Source of the DNA: Candidatus Saccharimonadota bacterium
GTDB taxonomy: Bacteria; Patescibacteriota; Saccharimonadia; Saccharimonadales; Saccharimonadaceae
Direction: 5' to 3'
NCBI GenBank assembly: GCA_900556355.1
Contig: UNSP01000003.1
Coordinates: forward strand, 1 to 11,955
Length of the DNA stretch: 11,955 bases
The position numbers and the translations under genes were made by a program. Under the pieces are notes generated by a model, which worked only from the letters and a program-made list of their open reading frames with translations, searched no databases and was not told the DNA's origin. Positions 7,595-11,955 of this stretch are shown here, piece after piece; position 1 is the first letter of the stretch; each line of letters opens with the position of its first letter.

Positions 7595-7603
7595 TAGATT
7601 GTT
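7585..7603 (+). repeat. partial relative of the tracrRNA anti-repeat
   Basis: TATCGATATTTAGATTGTT matches TATCAATATCTAAATTGTT (8131-8149) at 16 of 19 positions. The three differences are all transitions (A/G, C/T, A/G), of the kind that would still pair with one common repeat through G-U wobbles. It lies in the speH leader, in the same orientation as the tracrRNA candidate. Chance similarity in AT-rich DNA is not excluded. Confidence 0.35.
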
Positions 7604-7608
7604 GGGGC

Positions 7609-7614
7609 ATTATA
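7609..7614 (-). promoter_or_regulatory. -10 box for the speH operon
   Basis: On the minus strand TATAAT, preceded by TTGGC. No good -35 is found 16-18 bp upstream, where the U-run of the preceding small RNA terminator lies. The predicted start near 7602 would give an ~80-nt leader for speH. Confidence 0.4.
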
Positions 7615-7628
7615 GCCAAATAATACAG

Positions 7629-7675
7629 AAAAAATCCCCGAATCCCATTACCGGAATTTAAGTGGGGACTCTTCT
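7629..7675 (-). ncRNA. small RNA A of a three-gene tandem array (~47 nt)
   Basis: The predicted start is the A at 7675, seven nt past the -10, and the RNA opens AGAAGAGUCCCC. AGUCCCC (7670-7664) pairs with GGGGAUU (7639-7633) and encloses a second helix AAUUCC/GGGAUU. A U-run (7634-7629) follows, forming a rho-independent terminator. It is the shortest and most divergent member and lacks the UUCG-loop hairpin of the other two. It has no convincing reading frame. It ends about 15 nt before the speH -10 box and may insulate that operon. The function is unknown. Confidence 0.5.
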
Positions 7676-7681
7676 GGTTCT

Positions 7682-7710
7682 ACTATAGCAAACAATCCTC
7701 AAAATGCCAA
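7682..7710 (-). promoter_or_regulatory. promoter of small RNA A
   Basis: Minus strand: TTGGCA (7710-7705), a 17-bp spacer and TATAGT (7687-7682) with an extended TGC directly before the -10. The boxes match 5/6 and 5/6. The spacing and extended -10 are the same as in the two other units of the array. Confidence 0.65.
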
Positions 7711-7790
7711 CGATCAAATAGCCTGTAAATTTCTTAGAAGACAGACAATAGGGCGAAATACTCTTTATGAAGGTAATGTGCGAAGCCAAG

Positions 7791-7861
7791 AAAAAAGCCA
7801 CCCAGGTGACCTTAATGGTGCGCCCCGTGGACAAGCCGAACGGGGACTGGGCGACTTTTCT
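7791..7861 (-). ncRNA. small RNA B of a three-gene tandem array (~71 nt)
   Basis: The predicted RNA starts at 7861 with AGAAAAGUCGCCCAG. GUCGCCCAG (7855-7847) pairs with CUGGGUGGC (7805-7797) in a 9-bp closing stem with two wobbles, and six U residues follow at once (7796-7791). Inside are a hairpin CCCCG/CGGGG (7845-7841 with 7827-7823) with the 13-nt loop UUCGGCUUGUCCA and a small hairpin ACC-AUUAA-GGU, giving a three-way junction. No ATG-initiated frame exists in it. Structure, terminator and promoter all agree, so a transcribed structured RNA is likely; I do not recognise the family. Confidence 0.65.
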
Positions 7862-7867
7862 AGTGAA

Positions 7868-7894
7868 AATATAGCACAAGAAGTCCAGAATGTC
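7868..7894 (-). repeat. 27-bp direct repeat, copy 1 (promoter cassette)
   Basis: 26 of 27 bases are identical to 7988-8014, offset exactly 120 bp. The repeat covers the promoter from the inner part of the -35 box to the -10 box; the transcribed parts beyond it have diverged in sequence. Confidence 0.9.
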
Positions 7895-7896
7895 AA
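7868..7896 (-). promoter_or_regulatory. promoter of small RNA B
   Basis: Minus strand: TTGACA (7896-7891, perfect), a 17-bp spacer and TATATT (7873-7868, 5/6), with TGC giving an extended -10. This is the strongest promoter in the window. The 27 bp at 7868-7894 match 7988-8014 at 26 positions. Confidence 0.8.
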
Positions 7897-7920
7897 TGAT
7901 GAGAATGATCACACCACAAC

Positions 7921-7981
7921 AAGAAAAGCCCCTGTGTCGCCAGGGGAACTTATCGAACCTGGTTATAACACAGAGGCTTCT
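7921..7981 (-). ncRNA. small RNA C of a three-gene tandem array (~61 nt)
   Basis: The predicted start is the A at 7981, opening AGAAGCCUCUGUG. GCCUCUGUG (7977-7969) pairs with CACAGGGGC (7936-7928) in a 9-bp closing stem with one wobble, followed by UUUUCUU (7927-7921). Inside is a hairpin CCAGG/CCUGG (7962-7958 with 7944-7940) with the 13-nt loop UUCGAUAAGUUCC. It shares the start motif, the closing stem plus U-run and the UUCG-type 13-nt loop with RNA B, though most primary sequence differs. An alternative CCCCUG/CAGGGG hairpin would also terminate. It has no ATG. Confidence 0.65.
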
Positions 7982-7987
7982 ACTCGT

Positions 7988-8014
7988 AATATAGCACAAG
8001 AAGCCCAGAATGTC
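7988..8014 (-). repeat. 27-bp direct repeat, copy 2 (promoter cassette)
   Basis: Matches 7868-7894 with a single T/C difference at 8004. The third unit (7682-7708) keeps the boxes and spacing but has drifted in the spacer. Confidence 0.9.
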
Positions 8015-8016
8015 GA
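7988..8016 (-). promoter_or_regulatory. promoter of small RNA C
   Basis: Minus strand: TCGACA (8016-8011, 5/6), a 17-bp spacer and TATATT (7993-7988) with extended TGC. It has the same geometry as the promoters of RNAs A and B. Confidence 0.7.
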
Positions 8017-8017
8017 C

Positions 8018-8043
8018 GGCGGCGGTAACCGTGCCAGTGCCGC
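8018..8043. other. GC-rich hairpin upstream of the small RNA array
   Basis: GCGGC (8019-8023) and GCCGC (8039-8043) can pair around a 15-nt interior. It stands out as GC-rich in an AT-rich gap. It lies just upstream of the RNA C promoter and has no T-run on either side. I see no gene in 8017-8095; its role is unknown. Confidence 0.3.
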
Positions 8044-8073
8044 TCAGTTGGCAGAATATGACCAAAATAATAC

Positions 8074-8102
8074 TTGCGCGATAGCATTGATTAGAGTACA
8101 CT
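8074..8102 (+). promoter_or_regulatory. possible tracrRNA promoter
   Basis: TTGCGC (8074-8079), a 17-bp spacer and TACACT (8097-8102). The boxes match 3/6 and 4/6, so it is weak. The predicted start near 8109 would put the transcript start just ahead of the anti-repeat. Confidence 0.3.
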
Positions 8103-8126
8103 GTAGTTACAGTCCCTTAAGTAAGG
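8100..8126. promoter_or_regulatory. two adjacent short dyads at the tracrRNA 5' side
   Basis: ACTGTA-GT-TACAGT (8100-8113) and CCTTA-AG-TAAGG (8115-8126) are back-to-back inverted repeats. Their 2-nt centres are too tight for RNA hairpins, so they are more like protein-binding operators. They overlap the putative tracrRNA -10 and start. Confidence 0.35.
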
Positions 8127-8252
8127 ATTGTATCAATATCTAAATTGTTCTAGGTTTCTATAATAATCTGGCGGTAAAAATCCGCTGTAAAGTATATGAA
8201 ATACTGGAGCAAAGCACTAATCCGCTCACTTGTTGGGCGGATTATCTTTTTT
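8127..8252 (+). ncRNA. candidate tracrRNA of the type II-C CRISPR system
   Basis: The RNA that pairs with the CRISPR repeat and is bound by Cas9. In order: an anti-repeat-like stretch at about 8127-8164 (starts ATTGTATCAATATC, ends TTTCTATAAT), GCGG/CCGC (8171-8174 with 8182-8185), AGTAT-ATGAA-ATACT (8191-8205), and a terminator stem with T-run (8218-8252). The end CTATAAT fits pairing with a repeat that begins ATTATAG or GTTATAG, as is common in type II. It lies directly upstream of cas9 on the same strand, a usual place. The 5' end is uncertain (8109-8127). The CRISPR repeat itself is outside the window, so pairing cannot be confirmed here. Confidence 0.6.
8218..8252 (+). terminator. rho-independent terminator of the tracrRNA
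   Basis: TAATCCGC (8218-8225) pairs perfectly with GCGGATTA (8237-8244) around an 11-nt loop, followed by TCTTTTTT (8245-8252). It works only in the plus direction, which fixes the strand of the RNA upstream. Confidence 0.85.
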
Positions 8253-8271
8253 ATGAGTAAAGTATTTACGC

Positions 8272-8300
8272 TTTCAAATATTCTATTTTGGTTGTATAAT
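8272..8300 (+). promoter_or_regulatory. cas9 promoter
   Basis: TTTCAA (8272-8277, 3/6), a 17-bp spacer and TATAAT (8295-8300, 6/6). The predicted start near 8307 gives a leader of about 25 nt carrying AAAAAGGA five nt before the ATG at 8332. Since a terminator lies just upstream, cas9 probably depends on this promoter. Confidence 0.6.
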
Positions 8301-8331
8301 TGCATTAAATTATCTCACAAAAAGGACCATC

Positions 8332-11300
8332 ATGACTCAAAAATATTCATATTCACCAAAAAAATATTCACTAGGTCTAGACATTGGGACATCTTCAATC
8401 GGCTGGGCAGTATTAGACTTAGATAAAGAGCGCATCCATGATTTAGGGGTCCGCATTTTTGAAAAACCAGAAGATCCACAAAACGGAGATTCGCTTGCTA
8501 AACCTCGCCGCGATGCACGGTCAGCTCGCCGTCGCTTAAAACGGCGACGTCAACGCTTGAATAACTTGAAGCAATTCTTTATTGACCAAAATATTCTCAC
8601 CAGAGATCGAATTGAGGAAGTCTTAAGTGACAAATCCGAATTTAACAAACTAGACGTATATGCTCTGCGTTCAAAAGCGCTCACCGAGGAATTATCCCCA
8701 GAAGAGCTGCTCAAGGTCATGTACCAAATCGCCAAACGACGTGGATTTAAGTCGAATCGTAAAGTCGAGGAAGAGTCGGAAAAAGAAGGCGGTCGCGTAT
8801 CAAAAGCCTTGAAGACTAATGAAAAGTTCCTCGCCGAGAACGGATATAAAACTGTCGGCGAAGCTCTGAGTCGCGATGAAAACTTTGCGTCACATAAACG
8901 CAATAAGCGTGACGATTACACTAATAGTTTTTCTCGTGGTGATTTTTTGCACGAATTAGAAAAGATCATTGAGGTCCAGAAAAGATATGCCTTAAAAAAT
9001 GTTTCCGATACAGCGATCAATGAAATGCTTTACGGCTTGGACAATGACAAAAATGTCGTAAATATATCAGCAATTATGTACCAGCGCCCATTTATGACTG
9101 AAGAGCTGATTGAAAAAATGGTCGGGAACTGTACTTTTGAAGAAAATGAAAAACGAGCACCAAGAACTAGCTACAGCTTCGAAATTTTTCGCTTGGCAAG
9201 CGACTTATCACATCTGGTATTCATACCTCGCGACGCCAGCAAGCGCCAGGCGAAGCGAGAAAATCTAGAGATAAGATTATCTTCAGAGCAGATAAATAAA
9301 GTTATCGAAACCGCCAAAAATCAAAAAAGCCTAACATATAAAAAAGTGCGCAGCATTGCAGGAATTAGTGAAGATTACGTTCCAAAATATACGCACGGAA
9401 AGAAAAAGGACGGCGATGAATTCGGAGAGGGAAATGCATTCGGCGGCTTAAAAGCCTACCATGATATTAAAACAGCACTGAAAAATCTACCAGAAGATTG
9501 GGCAAAAATTGACAACGAATCAATGATCAATCAAATCGCTTATATTCTCACTACACAAAAATCTGACGAAGGAATTAAAGCCGAATTAAATGCATTGCCA
9601 ATTTCTGATGACGCTAAAAACACAATTATCAAAATTAAAGCTACTAATTTTGGATCATTCTGTCATCTGTCAATAAAAGCTTTGCAAAAAATCACACCGC
9701 ATATTCTTAATGGTATGACTTACGATAAAGCCTGTGAGGCCGCTGGTTATGACTTCAAGAAACAATCAACTAGCCTAGAACAAATCACCAATCCTGTCGT
9801 AAAACGTGCCATATCGCAAACGCTGAAGGTTGTTCGCGTCATTGAACGCAAATACGGTAAACCCTACTTTATTAAGGTTGAAACTGCTCGCGACTTGGCA
9901 AAAAACTTCAAAGAACGCAACGCAATTAAAAAAGAAAATGAAGAGAATCAAGGATATAACGAAGACATTAAATCTATAATCGCTGATGGATATGAAGCAT
10001 CGCCAAAAACCAAGGGCGGCAAGCAACTTCTCAGCCACCTGAAAGAACTTAACGTGCCTCTTAACAAAAACGCCGATTTTAATGGTCAGCAAATTATTAA
10101 GGTTAAGCTCTATCGCGAACAAAACGGTATTTGCCCATATTCTGGAAAACCAATCGATTTCGACACGATGTTACAAGACGACAATGCATATCAGATAGAC
10201 CACATCGTACCATTTTCACGCTCTAATAATGACGGGATAACTAATAAAGTGCTAGTACTAACAGAAGAAAACCAGAAAAAGAGCAATAAAACTCCATTTG
10301 AATATTTTGGTGCAGATGAAAACCGTTGGAAGGAGTTCGTCGCCAGAGTAGAGTCGATATATAAGACACGCGATATTAAAACGGACGATAAGGTCACAAA
10401 TGCCATCAATTACAAATATAACGGCTATGCAATGAAGAAGAGGCAAAATCTGCTTCTGCAGGATTATAAGAACGACAGCTGGAATGTGCGTGCCTTAAAC
10501 GACACTAGATATATCACACGATTTATTCAGAATTATTTACGCCAAAACGTTGACTTTGCAGAAGGTGAAGAAAAACAGCGCGTAATTGCACCAAACGGAA
10601 CAACGACAGCATACCTACGCAAGCGTTGGGGTCTAGCTAAAGATCGTAGCGAGGACGTTCTGCATCATGCCAAAGATGCGGCAGTCGTAGCAGCAATTGA
10701 CCAGAAGATTATAATGCAAGCAAACTTGCACGCCAAACGCCACGAAATCAAAGAACTACTTGCAGCTGCCAAAACGATGGAAGAAAAAACTGATAAACTC
10801 ACCGGAGAAATCACCGATGAAGACGAGTTCAATAAAGCTCAGCGTCGTAAAAATGCAATGCTTGTGCTATCTTCTAAGCATTTTCCTCAGCCGTGGGACG
10901 GCTTCGGCAAAGAAGTTATGAAGCGAACCCTTAATGTCGATATCAAGACTCTGCAAAATGAGTTGCGAGGTCTTGATAACTACGACGAGGAGTTTCGATT
11001 GAGCGTAAAACCAATTTTCGTCTCACGTATGCCACGCCGTAAAGCGACTGGTTCGGCACATAAAGAAACAATTCGCTCACCAAAAGTTAAAGACGGCGAT
11101 CAGCGAACCGTAAGAGTGCCGCTCAAAAAAGTTAAACGCAAGGATGTCGAAAATTCCGCACTTAAAGAATCGGACAAGTGGCTATACAAAAAATTACTTG
11201 AAAGACTGGACGCTTGCGATGATAACCCTGAAAAAGCGTTCGCTGAACCCATATATAAAAATGACAAGAAGACTGATAAAAACGATAATAAGCTGTCTCC

Positions 11301-11769
11301 AGTCTCAACTATCAAAGTATATTCGACACAACCAAGCGGATTTTATATCAACGACGATAAGGCATTTGTTAACAACGGATCTATGGTGCGACTTGATGTA
11401 TATCAAAAGCCGAACAAGAAAGGCAAGATTGAACATTTCTTCGTACCAGTTTATACCCATCAAGTTGGGAAAAATAAGCCTGCACCAACAAAAATACTGC
11501 CAGCGCCGAAAGGCTTTACTGATGTAGATGAAACATTTACTAAGGTCTGTTCATTGTATCCGAATGATTATGTGAGGTGTTATTTCGGAAATGAAATTAA
11601 AGAAGGGTATTACGTAAAATACGGCATTAATAATGGAGCCATGCAGGTGATATCCCATAGCTCTGCCGGCAAGGACAAGGATCAACTTATCCAGATCTCA
11701 CCCCGCTCCGCGAATCTCATCGAGCGTTACGACGTCTCTATACTAGGTGATAATTATAGGTGGCTATAA
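8332..11769 (+). CDS. cas9: CRISPR-associated endonuclease Cas9, type II-C
   Basis: A 1145-aa RNA-guided nuclease that cuts both strands of target DNA. RuvC-I is YSLGLDIGTSSIGWAV with D17. An Arg-rich bridge helix follows at about 57-82. RuvC-II is YFIKVETARD with E517. The HNH domain contains CPYSGKP, then QIDHIVPFS with D623 and catalytic H624, then TNKVL and EENQKK with N638 and N647. RuvC-III is VLHHAKDAAVVAA with H779 and D782. All nuclease residues are present, so it should be active. The C-terminal ~270 residues would hold the PAM-interacting domain. The size and the lack of the long inserts seen in type II-A fit type II-C. The start has a clear Shine-Dalgarno. cas1 follows with no gap. 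Confidence 0.97.
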   Translation: MTQKYSYSPKKYSLGLDIGTSSIGWAVLDLDKERIHDLGVRIFEKPEDPQNGDSLAKPRRDARSARRRLKRRRQRLNNLKQFFIDQNILTRDRIEEVLSDKSEFNKLDVYALRSKALTEELSPEELLKVMYQIAKRRGFKSNRKVEEESEKEGGRVSKALKTNEKFLAENGYKTVGEALSRDENFASHKRNKRDDYTNSFSRGDFLHELEKIIEVQKRYALKNVSDTAINEMLYGLDNDKNVVNISAIMYQRPFMTEELIEKMVGNCTFEENEKRAPRTSYSFEIFRLASDLSHLVFIPRDASKRQAKRENLEIRLSSEQINKVIETAKNQKSLTYKKVRSIAGISEDYVPKYTHGKKKDGDEFGEGNAFGGLKAYHDIKTALKNLPEDWAKIDNESMINQIAYILTTQKSDEGIKAELNALPISDDAKNTIIKIKATNFGSFCHLSIKALQKITPHILNGMTYDKACEAAGYDFKKQSTSLEQITNPVVKRAISQTLKVVRVIERKYGKPYFIKVETARDLAKNFKERNAIKKENEENQGYNEDIKSIIADGYEASPKTKGGKQLLSHLKELNVPLNKNADFNGQQIIKVKLYREQNGICPYSGKPIDFDTMLQDDNAYQIDHIVPFSRSNNDGITNKVLVLTEENQKKSNKTPFEYFGADENRWKEFVARVESIYKTRDIKTDDKVTNAINYKYNGYAMKKRQNLLLQDYKNDSWNVRALNDTRYITRFIQNYLRQNVDFAEGEEKQRVIAPNGTTTAYLRKRWGLAKDRSEDVLHHAKDAAVVAAIDQKIIMQANLHAKRHEIKELLAAAKTMEEKTDKLTGEITDEDEFNKAQRRKNAMLVLSSKHFPQPWDGFGKEVMKRTLNVDIKTLQNELRGLDNYDEEFRLSVKPIFVSRMPRRKATGSAHKETIRSPKVKDGDQRTVRVPLKKVKRKDVENSALKESDKWLYKKLLERLDACDDNPEKAFAEPIYKNDKKTDKNDNKLSPVSTIKVYSTQPSGFYINDDKAFVNNGSMVRLDVYQKPNKKGKIEHFFVPVYTHQVGKNKPAPTKILPAPKGFTDVDETFTKVCSLYPNDYVRCYFGNEIKEGYYVKYGINNGAMQVISHSSAGKDKDQLIQISPRSANLIERYDVSILGDNYRWL

Positions 11770-11955
11770 ATGGCCTGGCGCGTCGTAGCTATCGAAAATC
11801 CTGCGCGACTTAGCGTGCGTGATAATCAACTAGTAATTACACAGAAAATGGAGTCTACTCTTCCAATTGAAGATATTGACGCCTTAATTTTAGACAATTA
11901 CGGATCAACTATCACGACAAATTTGCTGACAGCATTAGCTACAAAAGGAACAACC
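11770..11955 (+). CDS. cas1: CRISPR-associated Cas1 integrase, N-terminal part (cut by window end)
   Basis: The first 62 codons of a type II Cas1, the integrase that with Cas2 inserts new spacers. The protein starts MAWRVVAIENPARLSV and continues with LPIEDIDALILDNYGSTIT, the N-terminal beta domain typical of Cas1. The metal-binding Glu, His and Asp residues lie further downstream, outside the window. The ATG follows the cas9 stop directly (TAAATG), and AGGTGG (11758-11763) inside the cas9 end serves as its Shine-Dalgarno. It is surely in the same operon as cas9. The window ends in frame, with no stop seen. Confidence 0.93.
   Translation, partial: MAWRVVAIENPARLSVRDNQLVITQKMESTLPIEDIDALILDNYGSTITTNLLTALATKGTT

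Noticed and set aside
7921..7981. tRNA or tRNA-like gene suggested by GGTTCGA in RNA C
   Set aside because: The loop after the 5-bp stem is 13 nt rather than 7, and there is no D-arm, anticodon arm or CCA-end arrangement.
7660..8016. CRISPR array made of the 27-bp repeats
   Set aside because: Only two good copies and one weak copy, at unequal intervals (186 and 120 bp), with the repeat matching promoter boxes; the intervals are far longer than spacers.
8041..8100. Fourth unit of the small RNA array (TGCTATCGC on the minus strand)
   Set aside because: The -10 lacks the final T, the -35 (CTACAG) is poor, and no U-run terminator follows.
7658..8101. Minus-strand open frame with repeated DIL-FLCYI segments
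   Set aside because: It runs through the promoters and terminators of the three small RNAs and its repeats are translations of the promoter repeat; no ribosome-binding site or family seen.
7616..8143. Plus-strand open frame (GTG at 7778) with repeated NIAQE-QNV segments
   Set aside because: The repeats are fully explained by the minus-strand promoter cassettes; there is no Shine-Dalgarno, no ATG and no recognisable domain, and the composition is unlike the neighbouring genes. The in-frame offsets (186 and 120 bp) leave a small chance of a real peptide.
8196..8426. 76-codon plus-strand frame overlapping the cas9 start
   Set aside because: It spans the tracrRNA terminator and cas9 promoter and runs into cas9 in another frame; no ribosome-binding site.

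Overview
The window looks like part of a small, AT-leaning bacterial genome, most likely a Candidate Phyla Radiation lineage such as Saccharibacteria (TM7). This is inferred from the gene set and protein style: a sigma region 4/HARE fusion, a membrane-anchored TraG/VirD4-like ATPase and a compact type II-C Cas9. No rRNA or marker tree is available here. Ordinary stop codons fit all the genes seen.

Layout. Bases 1-998 (+) are the 3' end of DNA topoisomerase I (topA). A 200-bp gap with two tandem sigma70-type promoters leads to a 350-aa protein with a sigma region 4 helix-turn-helix and a HARE-like C-terminus (1199-2251, +). An 883-aa membrane-anchored ATPase with a poly-Arg tail follows (2296-4947, +). 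It converges, with a 3-bp gap, on a minus-strand polyamine operon read in the order speH (7521-7177), DUF4178-like protein (7175-6489), membrane aminopropyltransferase (6477-4951). SpeH would make decarboxylated AdoMet and the SpeE-like enzyme would use it; the DUF4178-like protein is an accessory of unknown role.

Bases 7522-8331 hold no convincing protein gene but are densely organised. On the minus strand there are three tandem transcription units (7981-7921, 7861-7791, 7675-7629). Each has a -35 box, a 17-bp spacer and an extended -10. Each predicted RNA starts with AGAA and ends in a long-range stem followed by a U-run. The two upstream RNAs also share a 5-bp hairpin with a 13-nt loop that begins UUCG. 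I do not recognise this RNA family, and it is the best candidate here for something undescribed. On the plus strand, 8127-8252 looks like a tracrRNA: an anti-repeat-like segment, small hairpins and a strong rho-independent terminator. A partial relative of its anti-repeat lies at 7585-7603.

Bases 8332-11769 (+) encode a 1145-aa type II-C Cas9 with all catalytic motifs intact. The cas1 start codon follows the cas9 stop directly (11770 onward, cut by the window end). The CRISPR array is not in the window and probably lies beyond cas1/cas2.
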